Assembly: GCF_016775005.1 (NCBI RefSeq)
Contig: NZ_JAEUXI010000001.1
Span: 248,001-312,000 of the forward strand
Source: Streptococcus suis
GTDB lineage: Bacteria; Bacillota; Bacilli; Lactobacillales; Streptococcaceae
DNA length: 64,000 bases
Direction of reading: 5' to 3'
Below the pieces are notes generated by a model. The model ran no database searches. It was given only the letters and a program-made list of their open reading frames with translations, and was not told the origin of the DNA. The position numbers and the translations under genes were made by a program. Positions 46,216-56,237 of this stretch are shown piece by piece; the stretch's first letter is position 1, and the number at the start of each line of letters is the position of its first letter.

Positions 46216-48966
46216 TTAATTTTCGTTTCGGCGACGTTTACCAATATAAAATATTGCTGACAACAATCCGATTCCAATCAATGAACCAACTGAGAATTTC
46301 TCTCCTGTAGTTGGCAAGGTTGATGCAGAGTTGGTCACAATCGTTCTGGGTGTCGTTGAGACTGGTTGCTTAGCAGATGGGACAACTACTACTGCTGAAC
46401 CCTCGTTTACACGAGTCCCACGTTTTACAAGTCGGTTTACTTTCTCATTAACTAGAATTTCAGTCAATTGATAAGAGTAGGTACCATCTACATTTCGAAC
46501 AGGAACGGCAAGAACCTGAACTTGACCATTTTTTCCTTCTTGAACCAAGCGTTCTTGTCCAGCGGGAAGACTTGGATCATCTTCATAGATTGTTTCAAAT
46601 TGAATTTCTTTGATTTCAATCTTCGCTTCAGGCAAGAAATGCTTCAATGGAAGTTCATTACCAGTTGAAGAAACTGGATTTTGCTCATTATAAGTTACCA
46701 AAATACGAGCTAGATTATCTTGGGCAATTGCATTAACTCTCTCTAATTCTACCAATTTTTCAACGGCTAGGCGCAAAACTTGGTCCAATTGTTCTTTATT
46801 TGCCAAGGCTGCATCGTACTGCTCTTGTGCTGTCACAAGATTTGCTTTTGCGTTCAAAAGTGCTGTAAGTCTCTTTTCTGCTTCAATCACTGCAACTTCT
46901 TTCGCACTCACTTCTTGCTCAATCAAGCTAAGCGTTTGCTTCAAGCTTGCCAATATACTTTGAAGAGATGCCAACAAAGCTTTTTCAGTTGCAAGATTGT
47001 CCTTAGCAAGTCGATCTGATTCCGTTGCAGTCACTAGGCTTTCTTGAGCAAGAAGAAGGCTATTTTCTACAGTAGTCAATTTGGCCTGAGCTGATTGCAA
47101 GGTCACCTTAGCTTGCGCTTCTTCTGCTTTTGCTGTATTCAATGCAGTCTCTGCAGATGAAACCTTTGCCAATGCAGTTGCAACGTCTGAACTTTTCGTA
47201 CTGAGTTCTTGCAATTGTTGATTAATGGTCGCCAATTCTGTTTGAGCAACAGTAAGTGTTTGAACAGCCTTGTTATACTTAGCCAAGGCTTCTTGATCTA
47301 CCTCATTCTTCAAAACTGTTGCATCAAACTTGCTTGAATCAACGATTTTGTTCATATCAAATGGATCTGTTGATTCACCATTAGTTTGGAATGTATGCAA
47401 GAAAAGTGTGAAGTGAGAGAAATAGGTGGTTTCGTTGTATTTATTAGTATAAGCTGTTGGTTTTGAAATACTTGCACTCACACTTGTTCCAACATATTTT
47501 GAATTGGTACGGTAGTAACCACCTGCAGTTGACAAAGACAACTCCCAATTTCGTGTTTGTTTGGAATTTTGATAAACATTATTAAACATCAATGTCTTGA
47601 AGCCTTCATAGATATAGGATTTCAGAGCTCCCATTGTAATCATTGGAGGGCGATTGACATCGTATTGAACTGCACGCACTTCCGAATACATATCTTCCAT
47701 CACTACAATATCTGATTGATTCTGATCCGTTGTACGATTTGGATGAGCTGAGAGACCATACTTATCTGCGGCATCATTAATCACAGAATATTGGTGACCT
47801 GCATCACCAGTATCAGTCTTGCTACGTTTTTTTGCAACTTCATTCGCAAAGTCCAACATACCTTGAGTGGTATCAATCGGAGCGTTTCCAAATGCAGTAC
47901 GAATTTGGTTTACAATATCTAAAGCAAAGAAATTGATTTCTTTTTGTTGACTTTCTGTCAGATTCCAGATATTCACTTCACGACCATCTGTTGAAGTATA
48001 TTGGTTCATTGCTGATAGTGTCTTTCCAAGACTCTTCAACAGGGCATCGTTAGACTGATGAGCAGGATTAGTCAAGTCAATCTCGTTGGTTCCTTCAGCT
48101 TTGGCTGGGTCTCCCATATAGATTTCACGTTGCTTCAAGGCTGCAACATACTCTGCACTCAAGGTAAATATCGCATCTGTTACAAATACTTCAGCGTTAG
48201 TTGCAGATTGCAATGCATTTACTTCCGCCTGTGCACTTGAAATCTTTGTTTCAACTACACCTTTGTCAGTATTTAGTTTTGCAATTGCCATACTTGTTTC
48301 TTGATCAGCAGCCTGTGCAGATTCTAATGCCGCTTGAGCTGATTGAAGGGTTTCATTTGCAGTAGCGACAGCTTCCGTCTTACTTTTGGCTACAGTTTCA
48401 GCTACTGAAACTGTAGTAGTTGCAGAGTTCACAGCCTCTTGTGCCATAGCAACACCAGCTTCTGCACTCGTTTTTTCAGCTGCAGCTACACTTGCTTGTT
48501 TTTCAGCATTTGCCACCACAGAAGCTTGAGCATCTACTGCTTTGCTAGCAAGAGCAATATTTTCATTTGCTGCTGATACAGAAGCCTTAGAAGACTGAAC
48601 CTCTTCTTGTGCATCCAATACTGCCTGTTCTGCTGCTTGAACCGCCTCTGGTGTAGCTGAAACTGCAGTTGATGCCGCTTCTACTACATTGGCTTTTGCT
48701 GTAGATGTTGCAGTTTCGGCTGATGCAACTGCATCTTGAGCCTGAGCAACAACTTCTGTCTGCTTATCAAAGTTTGTCTTTGCTTCGTTTGCTGTAGATG
48801 TTGCAATTCGAACATCTTCCGCAGTCACTGTTGGAGTTACCTGAATAGTAGCATTACTCGTTTCAGTATCAGCTGGCGTAGCCACTTCTTCTGCCAAGAC
48901 TGGCGTTGCAAGTGAGGCTAAGAGCGTACTAGCAACAACCGATGAAATCTTTAATTTTCTTTTCAT
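46216..48966 (-). CDS. LPxTG surface protein with SEC10/PgrA-type and G5 domains
   Basis: 916-aa wall-anchored protein. Signal peptide residues 1-25 ending VLAEE. An Ala/Val/Thr/Glu-rich coiled-coil region (about 45-255) precedes a globular central part (about 260-550) of the SEC10/PgrA surface-exclusion type, with QKEINFFALDIVNQIRTAFG, GHQYSVIND and FSHFTLFLHTF. A second Ala-rich coiled coil runs to about 770. Then a G5 domain (FETIYEDDPSLPAGQERLV ... VKRGTR) and the sorting signal LPTTGE, a membrane helix and RRRNEN. Family members on conjugative plasmids block mating-pair formation; related chromosomal proteins are adhesins. It has its own promoter. Confidence 0.88.
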   Translation of the reverse strand: MKRKLKISSVVASTLLASLATPVLAEEVATPADTETSNATIQVTPTVTAEDVRIATSTANEAKTNFDKQTEVVAQAQDAVASAETATSTAKANVVEAASTAVSATPEAVQAAEQAVLDAQEEVQSSKASVSAANENIALASKAVDAQASVVANAEKQASVAAAEKTSAEAGVAMAQEAVNSATTTVSVAETVAKSKTEAVATANETLQSAQAALESAQAADQETSMAIAKLNTDKGVVETKISSAQAEVNALQSATNAEVFVTDAIFTLSAEYVAALKQREIYMGDPAKAEGTNEIDLTNPAHQSNDALLKSLGKTLSAMNQYTSTDGREVNIWNLTESQQKEINFFALDIVNQIRTAFGNAPIDTTQGMLDFANEVAKKRSKTDTGDAGHQYSVINDAADKYGLSAHPNRTTDQNQSDIVVMEDMYSEVRAVQYDVNRPPMITMGALKSYIYEGFKTLMFNNVYQNSKQTRNWELSLSTAGGYYRTNSKYVGTSVSASISKPTAYTNKYNETTYFSHFTLFLHTFQTNGESTDPFDMNKIVDSSKFDATVLKNEVDQEALAKYNKAVQTLTVAQTELATINQQLQELSTKSSDVATALAKVSSAETALNTAKAEEAQAKVTLQSAQAKLTTVENSLLLAQESLVTATESDRLAKDNLATEKALLASLQSILASLKQTLSLIEQEVSAKEVAVIEAEKRLTALLNAKANLVTAQEQYDAALANKEQLDQVLRLAVEKLVELERVNAIAQDNLARILVTYNEQNPVSSTGNELPLKHFLPEAKIEIKEIQFETIYEDDPSLPAGQERLVQEGKNGQVQVLAVPVRNVDGTYSYQLTEILVNEKVNRLVKRGTRVNEGSAVVVVPSAKQPVSTTPRTIVTNSASTLPTTGEKFSVGSLIGIGLLSAIFYIGKRRRNEN

Positions 48967-49001
48967 ATACCTTTTCCCCTATTTGATGATTCATCTAGTC
49001 C

Positions 49002-49030
49002 ATTATACATAAAAATAAATAGTTTTTCAA
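49002..49030 (-). promoter_or_regulatory. Promoter of the LPxTG protein gene
   Basis: TTGAAA (49025-49030), 17-bp spacer, TATAAT (49002-49007) on the minus strand, 35 nt from the start codon. The surface protein can thus be expressed apart from the capsule operon. Confidence 0.8.
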
Positions 49031-49125
49031 TATTTTTTCAAGTTTTTTCCATTATTTCAATGTAAATTGACAAAATAATCTCCCCAAATGCTTCTTTTAT
49101 ACTCTAAATAAAATCAGCGAATCCT

Positions 49126-50118
49126 CTAAACTTCAAAAGAGGATTTACTTGGATATCTTTGTTCAAATGCAACTAGTATTTTTTCAGAAATCTGATAAAA
49201 ATCCGCGTCATTAACATCATCATTGATACAAATAATCTTATGCTGACCGGTTGTAACAGACTGAACAATTTCTTCCACTTCAACAAATGAAAAATACTTT
49301 CCAATCTTCACTTTCTGAGGCACAAAGCGGTTAGACTCAATATTCCAGTTACTCATTAAATAATGGTTCACATCATTGAGGCTTCGGAAACGATTATAAC
49401 AGACCCTATCTAGCAATTCTTCTTCCTTTTCCCAGACCTCTTTAAAAGTTGACTTTAGATGTGGTAATGTAACATGAATGTTTTTGTATCCAAAGATTCC
49501 CTTATAAAATAAAGCAAAGAAGTTATTCATATTGTACTTCCCGTAGGCTGGTGTGAAAAATTTGAAGAAATTTTGCTTAAAGGTTTTTTTCGGCTCAAAA
49601 TATTTATTAATCACAATGACATTGTTTAATTCGATATGCTGAAATTCTTCTCTTGGAACGAAAGGGGCGTAGATAGCCAAATCTTTCACTTTGCTTTCCA
49701 CGAAGAAATCTTCTGGTGAAAGTGGAGAGTTGAAAAACATATCATCATTGAAGAGGATAAACTGTTCTCCCAAGTCTTCAATTCGATGCAAATTCAATTC
49801 AATCACATTAGAATTATAGGTCGGAAGATAACTTTCCGGAATAAACTCTTTATGGGTCACCACCCGAAGCTTTGGGTGGTGGATATTTAGCCATTCTGGA
49901 ACATGTCCATAAGTAATAAAGAAAACCTTATTGATCCAGGGGGCATTCTCCTCTAAGGCTCGAAACCAATGGTGAAAAAAGGGAATTGCCCGAAAGCGTT
50001 GTTCCGTATTGGATTCTCCATAAATAAAGCTTCCATCGTATTTGGACTTCTCTTTTTGCCAAATCGGATCATTAAAATCCACATAAGTTACGACTACATC
50101 TATCTTACTCGAACTCAT
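49126..50118 (-). CDS. Stealth family phosphosugar transferase
   Basis: 330-aa protein with the Stealth conserved regions: CR1 KIDVVVTYVDFNDPIWQKEK at the N-terminus, and CR2 around EENAPWINKVFFITYGHVPEWL through EQFILFNDDMFF (residues 55-135), with later CR3/CR4-like His and Asn residues (VTLPHLKSTF). Stealth enzymes transfer hexose-1-phosphate, creating phosphodiester-linked glycans. Last gene of the capsule operon. ATG 50118 follows GGGAG; the upstream TTG at 50124 is not needed. The donor sugar is unknown. Confidence 0.88.
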   Translation of the reverse strand: MSSSKIDVVVTYVDFNDPIWQKEKSKYDGSFIYGESNTEQRFRAIPFFHHWFRALEENAPWINKVFFITYGHVPEWLNIHHPKLRVVTHKEFIPESYLPTYNSNVIELNLHRIEDLGEQFILFNDDMFFNSPLSPEDFFVESKVKDLAIYAPFVPREEFQHIELNNVIVINKYFEPKKTFKQNFFKFFTPAYGKYNMNNFFALFYKGIFGYKNIHVTLPHLKSTFKEVWEKEEELLDRVCYNRFRSLNDVNHYLMSNWNIESNRFVPQKVKIGKYFSFVEVEEIVQSVTTGQHKIICINDDVNDADFYQISEKILVAFEQRYPSKSSFEV

Positions 50119-50128
50119 CTTCAACTCC

Positions 50129-51169
50129 CTATTTTATAGATCGACCAATGGCATCTTTCAAATACTGCCCACTCTTCAGATTTTCGCTCACTTTTTGAAC
50201 ATTTGTGAGAAATTGTTTGTATTCTTCCTCGGTCAAAGATACCAAACTATTCTCCAATTCTCTCAAGGAAGAAACCGTCAAACCAAGACCATTATCTACA
50301 ACAAATTTTGCTTCGGCAGATTCGCTCCAGACAATAACTGGAATGCCTGAAGCAAGGTACAAGGACAGTTTATGGGGATTGTTGTAACGAAGATAGTTTC
50401 CAGTAGGTCCTGAACAGGTATCTAAACTATCCCCGTCCCATACCAGACCAAATCCATTCGTCAAATGGTTCGGTACATCATCTGGAGCGAATGAACCTAG
50501 ATAATCAACATTTTCATCTTGATTCTTCTTTTCATAGTTAATGCCCATTAATTTTACGTGTACAGTCGCAAGCTCTCCCATTTGATACACATAGGGACTT
50601 TTCTCTTTGGATAAATTCCCTGCAATATAGACATTCTTAGAAAAACCAACTTCCTTATTACTTGAATCTTCAATCAGGTAGTCAAAGATTTCTAAGACTT
50701 CTAATTGTTCTGGCTTGACACCATATTGGATGAACCATTCTTTCATCACTTCATTGTGCACAATAATCTTATGGGCAAATTGGATCATTTGATTCATTTC
50801 TTCTTGATAAAAGTCCAATGAAAAGATGTTCCGGATTAATTCCACATCATGGATAATGGAAATGATTTTTACATTTTTCTTCTCTTTTAATTTTTTTAGA
50901 ACTGAAAAACGACCATATTGCTTTCTGCGGAATGGATGTTGCAACACTAGAACCGAGTCAGTTTCAACTTTGGCATACAAGTTTGACCAAATGATCAGAC
51001 TATGCAATTGTCTCAAAACTTTCGAAACGACATTAGAGCGTTCGCTTAACCATCTAACGGGCAAACTCCCAAAACCCTCTCGGGATAATATTTCTGAACA
51101 ATCATTTGTTGCTTTACTTCCTGCATGTTGTAAACTGCCATAATTTTCTACAACTTGATATTTTTTCAC
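50129..51169 (-). CDS. Probable galactofuranosyltransferase
   Basis: 346-aa cytosolic glycosyltransferase of the beta-1,6-galactofuranosyltransferase-like family found in streptococcal capsule loci. Seen: NYGSLQHAGSKATNDCSEI near the start and the C-terminal donor-binding block GLVWDGDSLDTCSG then YNNPHKLSLYLASGIPVIVW. A UDP-galactopyranose mutase in the same operon supplies the UDP-Galf donor, which supports the call. Starts 1 bp after the preceding GT stop. Confidence 0.75.
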   Translation of the reverse strand: MKKYQVVENYGSLQHAGSKATNDCSEILSREGFGSLPVRWLSERSNVVSKVLRQLHSLIIWSNLYAKVETDSVLVLQHPFRRKQYGRFSVLKKLKEKKNVKIISIIHDVELIRNIFSLDFYQEEMNQMIQFAHKIIVHNEVMKEWFIQYGVKPEQLEVLEIFDYLIEDSSNKEVGFSKNVYIAGNLSKEKSPYVYQMGELATVHVKLMGINYEKKNQDENVDYLGSFAPDDVPNHLTNGFGLVWDGDSLDTCSGPTGNYLRYNNPHKLSLYLASGIPVIVWSESAEAKFVVDNGLGLTVSSLRELENSLVSLTEEEYKQFLTNVQKVSENLKSGQYLKDAIGRSIK

Positions 51170-51170
51170 T

Positions 51171-52295
51171 CTATTCTCCTAATAATATTTTCTCAACTTC
51201 TTTGACTTGAGAATGAATATCAAACCCTTTTTCCTTGAACGCTTGCCTTGCCTTTTCTTCGGTCGTTCGAGAAATCTGAAGTCCCTTTTCAATTGCAAGA
51301 CTCCAATTTTCAAGACTTTCTCCTAACCCAAGATATTGAACATTCCCTAAAATATCCAACTCTCTCGTAATCGTATCACTGACTAAGATAGGCAACCCAT
51401 TTGCCTGAGCTTCAACAGCTGAAAGAGGCAACCCTTCAAACAACGAAGGCAAAATAAACAAATCAAATGCGCTCAACCATGACTTCATATCAAACTGCGT
51501 CCCAGGTAACAACACCTTATCCTCGAGGCCATATTGTACGATTTTTTCTTTTATTTCTGAAAGGGTACTGTTAGTTCCAACCTCTGCCCCAATAATCACC
51601 AGGCGTAGCTGATCATTTTTCTGCACAGCCTGATGAAAGACATCGATTAAAAATGGCTGATTTTTCTGTATATCATAGCGACCAACCGTTCCAATTATCT
51701 GCTTATCATGCCAGCCTAATTCCTTTCTCAACCTGTCCCGATCTGCTTCTGAAAAGGTAAATCGGTCCATGTCAATCGCATTTTGAATAATAATGCTTTC
51801 TCCAAGAATTCTTGGCTCAAACATATAGTCTGCAGCCAAGTCAGAACAAGCAAAATAATGGGTAGCTGTCTTTTTTAATTTTAAGCGATTCCACTCGTGA
51901 AAAAACCTGGTTACAAGATTTCCTTTCCAAGTCGAACTATGGCTATGGATAATTCGTGTCTGGATTCCATATCTCTTCGCGAATTCAAGCAGATCGATAT
52001 TGGGAATGCCCATCGCATTATACCAAAGCGCATCATACTCTTTCCCCTGTTCAGAAAAGAAGGATTCTACAACTTTCTTATACTCTGAATAATTCTGTCT
52101 TTTTCTTGGAATATAAATTATTTTCGATCCCCGTTCTAAAATTTCATCCTGAAAAATAATCTTTTCCTTTGTACGAACAATAAAATCCAATTGAAATTTT
52201 TCTGGATCTAAATTCCGGTAATAGGTCATGATAAATGTCTCTGTTCCAGCTAAAGCTGGTGACATTCCTGTTACTAATATTTTATACTTCTTCAT
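51171..52295 (-). CDS. Glycosyltransferase family 4 (EpsF/WbpH-like)
   Basis: 374-aa GT-B enzyme. N-terminal acceptor domain KYKILVTGMSPALAGTETFI, C-terminal GT4 block IGTVGRYDIQKNQPFLIDVF and LFILPSLFEGLPLSAVEAQANGLPILVSD containing the ExxxxxE (E-GLPLSAVE) motif. Adds one sugar to the lipid-linked capsule repeat on the cytosolic face. Starts within the end of the GT14 gene (14-bp overlap). Donor and linkage unknown. Confidence 0.88.
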   Translation of the reverse strand: MKKYKILVTGMSPALAGTETFIMTYYRNLDPEKFQLDFIVRTKEKIIFQDEILERGSKIIYIPRKRQNYSEYKKVVESFFSEQGKEYDALWYNAMGIPNIDLLEFAKRYGIQTRIIHSHSSTWKGNLVTRFFHEWNRLKLKKTATHYFACSDLAADYMFEPRILGESIIIQNAIDMDRFTFSEADRDRLRKELGWHDKQIIGTVGRYDIQKNQPFLIDVFHQAVQKNDQLRLVIIGAEVGTNSTLSEIKEKIVQYGLEDKVLLPGTQFDMKSWLSAFDLFILPSLFEGLPLSAVEAQANGLPILVSDTITRELDILGNVQYLGLGESLENWSLAIEKGLQISRTTEEKARQAFKEKGFDIHSQVKEVEKILLGE

Positions 52296-53247
52296 TATCA
52301 TCTACCTGTTCTTCATTTTGGATGAGTTGGATAATAAATTCTTTCATCATTTCGTCGTTTTCAATAGCAAACTTCCTTGCAAACAAATAGCCCGCAGACT
52401 TTGCTGCTTGCAATTGAGCAAAATCTGTTTGATTTGATTGCCAAGTATATGGCTTACCATCCCACCAGTTATTAAAATGCAAGCTTCCCTGGAACTCATC
52501 TTTTTGATCATTGTTCACTTCAGCAAAATAAATCTGATCTAAAAGACCATTTTTTTCTAATACCATCGGGATGAATAATTCATCACATAAAAAAGAATGT
52601 TTGAAGACTCTTTTGAGCCAATCTTCTTCTTGTAGAATCACTGAGACAGTCTGGCTTGGAAGTGATACCCATTGACTAGCCTTTACAAGTGTCAGATTAA
52701 ATTTGTTTATCCGATCAACTCTCAGCAGTTTCTGAATCCATACTTCTAAAGCTCGATAAATTCGAAACAAAGCTTTACCAACCAATCCTGGTATTGTTCG
52801 AGGGGTAAAGCTTTCAAAAAAGTGATAATATTTTATCCTATTCACATCTTCTGGTGTTCGATCGTGAGCCATGATAGTCAAGAAATTCTTATCAGCATGC
52901 TGATCGAAAAATAAATGAATGTCTTCTTGACTTGACAAAGGCAAATCAACTCCGGAAAGAAGATGATAAAAAGCATAGTGATCGGTTTGCGCAGCTATCT
53001 TAAACAAATTCATCTCCGCAATAATCTGAGAAACACCTCCCCAATACACCCCAACTCGTGGAACAAAATAGATAGAGGATAATCGGACATATTTTCTTAG
53101 TTGCTCTTCATCCTTTGAATCAAATACCGTTTTTTGATCAATATGGATGAAAATATCATTTCTTTCATGATCCAGTAATTGAATCAAAAAACCAAGTTGC
53201 TTGAAATTGGAATGCGCTAAAATTAAATAAGCATGCTTAGTTGTCAT
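52282..53247 (-). CDS. GT14-type (core-2/I-branching-like) glycosyltransferase
   Basis: 321-aa protein with the core-2/I-branching beta-1,6-N-acetylglucosaminyltransferase-like fold: HAYLILAHSNFKQLGFLIQLLD at the start, IFIHIDQK, and HYAFYHLLSGVDLPLSSQEDIH, then SFLCDELFIPMVL. Bacterial relatives occur in capsule/LPS loci and transfer various sugars. In the capsule operon, 1 bp after the GT2 stop. An acidic tail (QNEEQVDDNEEV) overlaps the next gene. Confidence 0.82.
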   Translation of the reverse strand: MTTKHAYLILAHSNFKQLGFLIQLLDHERNDIFIHIDQKTVFDSKDEEQLRKYVRLSSIYFVPRVGVYWGGVSQIIAEMNLFKIAAQTDHYAFYHLLSGVDLPLSSQEDIHLFFDQHADKNFLTIMAHDRTPEDVNRIKYYHFFESFTPRTIPGLVGKALFRIYRALEVWIQKLLRVDRINKFNLTLVKASQWVSLPSQTVSVILQEEDWLKRVFKHSFLCDELFIPMVLEKNGLLDQIYFAEVNNDQKDEFQGSLHFNNWWDGKPYTWQSNQTDFAQLQAAKSAGYLFARKFAIENDEMMKEFIIQLIQNEEQVDDNEEV

Positions 53248-53248
53248 C

Positions 53249-54235
53249 TTACCCTCGCTTTACTTTCAAAGCAAGATTCAAACATCTTGCAAAGAAATTG
53301 TAATTGATTGAAAAACATGCTACCAGTATCTTTCTTGACAGTGAAATATTTGACCGTAAAAGTTCTCTAGCATTTTCTTTTAGATTCTGTTCTAATCTGC
53401 GGATTTCGTCCCTCAATTCTCCTTTTAAGGCTGAAAAATTAGGCGCCATTGCCAATTCCGTCAATAAAGCAAAGTCCGCACGTTTGCGATTAAATCTAGC
53501 CCATTGAATATAGTTTTGCTGCTTGCTCTTCTCGCTTTCAACAACCACCATGTCCCAGCCTTTTAAAACATCAAACTGTTTTTTTGAAAACTGTGCAGTC
53601 AGGCCTTCTATATTCACAAAGTAATGAATCACAATTTTATCTGAGACAACAATTCTCTTAGCGTTTAAAATATAGCGAAATGTTGTTGGAACATCTTCTG
53701 CATAAAATCCTTTGGGATAACGTACGGATTCAACTACCTTGCGTCGGTACAATTTATTCCAAACATAGTATTCAATTGTTTGACTATCAATTTTAAAATA
53801 CCTCTTAGCATACTCTTCTTGCGATAACACCTCAACATGCTTTGCCTCAGATGAGACAGAGGCTACCTTATTAGTTCGATAAATACCACCAACTACGATG
53901 TCTGCTTCCTTTTGAATGGCCTCTGAATGCAAGTATGCCAAAGCATCTTTTTCCAACCAATCATCACTATCTAAAAAGGCAACAAAGTCGCCTGTAATGT
54001 ATTGTAACCCTGTGTTTCTTGCCTCGCTTAAGCCTGCATTTTCTTGATGAATCAGTTGAAATCTCTCATCTCGATTTACAAATTTTTGTGCAATCGCTGC
54101 CGACTGATCTGGGGAACCATCATTTACTAAAATGGCTTCCCAATTTGTATAGGTCTGACTCAAAACAGAGTCCAGACACCTTTCTACGTACTTCTCTACA
54201 TTATAAATGGGGATTATAATTGAAATTTTGTCCAT
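53249..54235 (-). CDS. Glycosyltransferase family 2
   Basis: 328-aa GT-A enzyme. ISIIIPIYNVEKYVERCLDSVLSQTY, ILVNDGSPDQSA, GLSEARNTGL and the metal-binding DSDDW (FVAFLDSDDWLE) are the canonical N-terminal GT2 motifs; the C-terminal third is variable and decides specificity. ATG 54235 is chosen because of a GGATAG site; the GTG at 54244 is alternative. Adds a sugar to the capsule repeat unit. Confidence 0.9.
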   Translation of the reverse strand: MDKISIIIPIYNVEKYVERCLDSVLSQTYTNWEAILVNDGSPDQSAAIAQKFVNRDERFQLIHQENAGLSEARNTGLQYITGDFVAFLDSDDWLEKDALAYLHSEAIQKEADIVVGGIYRTNKVASVSSEAKHVEVLSQEEYAKRYFKIDSQTIEYYVWNKLYRRKVVESVRYPKGFYAEDVPTTFRYILNAKRIVVSDKIVIHYFVNIEGLTAQFSKKQFDVLKGWDMVVVESEKSKQQNYIQWARFNRKRADFALLTELAMAPNFSALKGELRDEIRRLEQNLKENARELLRSNISLSRKILVACFSINYNFFARCLNLALKVKRG

Positions 54236-54257
54236 TCTATCCACTTAACCTCTATTT

Positions 54258-55421
54258 TTAATCATTGGAACGTATCTTATAATCTTTATTTAAGGCTAAT
54301 CCGAATAGCATCCAAAAGATATTGTAATAAAGATTAATAGCTAAATCGTCAATGATTCCTTTAAAACCAATAACAACTACTAATATAAAGAGAAAATATT
54401 CTTTTCGTTTGTAGAGACTCCTGAGCACTCTTGTGACTAAGAACAAAAAGATACCGAACAACAGAAGACCATGTCTCTGTAACAAATGCAAGTATAGATT
54501 ATCCACGTACAAGTAAGTTGAAACGTTTCGGTTCCCACTTACATCTAGACCATTTCCATTCCATTCCTGGATAGGTTCTCCTGTTAAGCCAACACCGAAT
54601 AATTGAAGGGAGCGATTAGCCAAATAAATTCTCCCTCCCGAAATATCATTCAGATATTTTTCAAAGTCCGTTCCAGAGTAGGTAGTTGCTAATTGATAAC
54701 TTAGACCAAAAAGAATCAAATAGGTATACTGAAAAGGACGTAATAAAACTGGTTTTATCTCATTTCTTCCATTGAGGTAGTTGTATATCCAAGTAACAAT
54801 TAACAAAATCACTGTCGATCCAAAAATAAGACGCGATTGAGTCTCACTGTAAATCCAGAAATTTAGTCCAAAGCATAGAAGAAATTCCACAATCGATAAT
54901 TTCCCGTTGCGAAGAAAAATATAAATTGAAATGATGTTAGCTACAACTGTTGATCCAAATAAGGAATATCGAAAACCTAGATAATGGCGAACTCGTAAAG
55001 CCGAATATTCTGAATAGTTTAAAATAAAACCAAATTTAGCAGCTGCGACTGTCAGAAATAAAACAATTACACTAATCACTAATGAGATTTTAGCAGCCTT
55101 ATCAAATGGAAAGTTTCTCAAAAAATAAATGACCAAAATGCCAACAGAAAACGATGAGTTGAATTGAGTTGAAAGGACAGCTAGAACATAAACGACTATG
55201 GTCACTAGTAAAATAATGACATCGCGTCTCTTATAACGAGCGACAATTAATTCACGAGTCATTAGTAAAAGAATTGTGATATAAATGTAGCTCATAAACA
55301 GAACGCTAGGGACAAATCGAATTAAAAAGGTGGTACTCAAGAGAGAAATTGACAAATAGATTGTCAAGGCCAGATACGCTAAAATATCCGGAATCATAAG
55401 AGTATTAATCTTAATTTTCAT
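54258..55421 (-). CDS. wzy: Capsule polysaccharide polymerase Wzy
   Basis: 387-aa polytopic protein with about ten to eleven membrane helices and one large external loop (about residues 245-310, TTYSGTDFEKYLNDISGGRIYLANRSLQLFGVGLTG onward), the hallmark of Wzy/O-antigen-ligase-type polymerases. It is the only such candidate in the operon. It joins repeat units on the outer face and is normally the most serotype-specific gene. ATG 55421 is spaced 9 nt from GGGAG. Confidence 0.85.
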   Translation of the reverse strand: MKIKINTLMIPDILAYLALTIYLSISLLSTTFLIRFVPSVLFMSYIYITILLLMTRELIVARYKRRDVIILLVTIVVYVLAVLSTQFNSSFSVGILVIYFLRNFPFDKAAKISLVISVIVLFLTVAAAKFGFILNYSEYSALRVRHYLGFRYSLFGSTVVANIISIYIFLRNGKLSIVEFLLCFGLNFWIYSETQSRLIFGSTVILLIVTWIYNYLNGRNEIKPVLLRPFQYTYLILFGLSYQLATTYSGTDFEKYLNDISGGRIYLANRSLQLFGVGLTGEPIQEWNGNGLDVSGNRNVSTYLYVDNLYLHLLQRHGLLLFGIFLFLVTRVLRSLYKRKEYFLFILVVVIGFKGIIDDLAINLYYNIFWMLFGLALNKDYKIRSND

Positions 55422-55434
55422 AATCATTTACTCC

Positions 55435-56226
55435 CTAAAAGCTTTGTCCATATCTTTTCCCAAGAAACTTCGCTTTCAAAAAGGAAATTCCTTTCTCTAC
55501 TAGATTCACTTTTTCAAGGTACATGAACGGAACTTCCTTTACTGTCAATTCTTGTTCTTTCAACCAGACATTGAATAAGATTTCACTGACACGACCTGGG
55601 TAGCGCGCATGAAAGGCTGAATAGTCGTCTACACCAACTACTTCAATCAATCGTTCTAAAATTGGGAACAACCATTCAAAGTAGCAATCCGCCGCTTCTT
55701 TTTTCATGACAAACATATTGAACATATAGCCACTTGTTTGACCCACAACCTGATCAAACGCCGTCAAGTAACTCGGAGAAAGATCTGCGATAATTTGACG
55801 TGCTGCAGGCAAATGGGTTTTATCAAGGGTATTTCTATAGTGACTATCTAAGGTTTCAATATAGTATTTTCTTTTTGATGGAACCAATACATCCGCTTGA
55901 TCTAGAAGATGCTCTAGTTCTGCTTGCGTTAGAACAACTTGATCAATATCAATACCTTCATGAAAAGATTGTTTATTCATGGTAAAAAAGCGACGATAAT
56001 GAACCAAGCCCAGGTAGTCACAATCTAAATTTTTCCATGCCCAGTAAATCCCCGTTAATTCACTATAATAAGGATTGAGGTGAGAAATATTCTCACCTGT
56101 ATTATCTCCTATATAGCCAATATCAGCCTTCCCTTCTCTTCCTACATGAATCGGAAGATATAGGTTGGAATCACTCGGCATTTTTGCTTGTTTATGAGTA
56201 GCTACAATCAGCTTAATGTTTTTCAC
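55435..56226 (-). CDS. DUF4422 family glycosyltransferase
   Basis: 263-aa cytosolic protein of the DUF4422 (capsule glycosyltransferase) family. Start KNIKLIVATHKQAKMPSD; core motif LTGIYWAWKNLDCDYLGLVHYRRFF; later VLVPSKRKYYIETLDSHY. Family members with known activity are galactosyl/galactofuranosyltransferases in streptococcal and enteric capsule loci. Next to glf in the operon. Confidence 0.85.
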   Translation of the reverse strand: MKNIKLIVATHKQAKMPSDSNLYLPIHVGREGKADIGYIGDNTGENISHLNPYYSELTGIYWAWKNLDCDYLGLVHYRRFFTMNKQSFHEGIDIDQVVLTQAELEHLLDQADVLVPSKRKYYIETLDSHYRNTLDKTHLPAARQIIADLSPSYLTAFDQVVGQTSGYMFNMFVMKKEAADCYFEWLFPILERLIEVVGVDDYSAFHARYPGRVSEILFNVWLKEQELTVKEVPFMYLEKVNLVEKGISFLKAKFLGKRYGQSF

Positions 56227-56237
56227 ACATTCTCCTC

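Noticed and set aside
46216..48966. Integrative element or phage around the SEC10/PgrA gene
   Set aside because: No integrase, relaxase, transposase or attachment repeats are visible; the gene stands alone between capsule and sugar genes.
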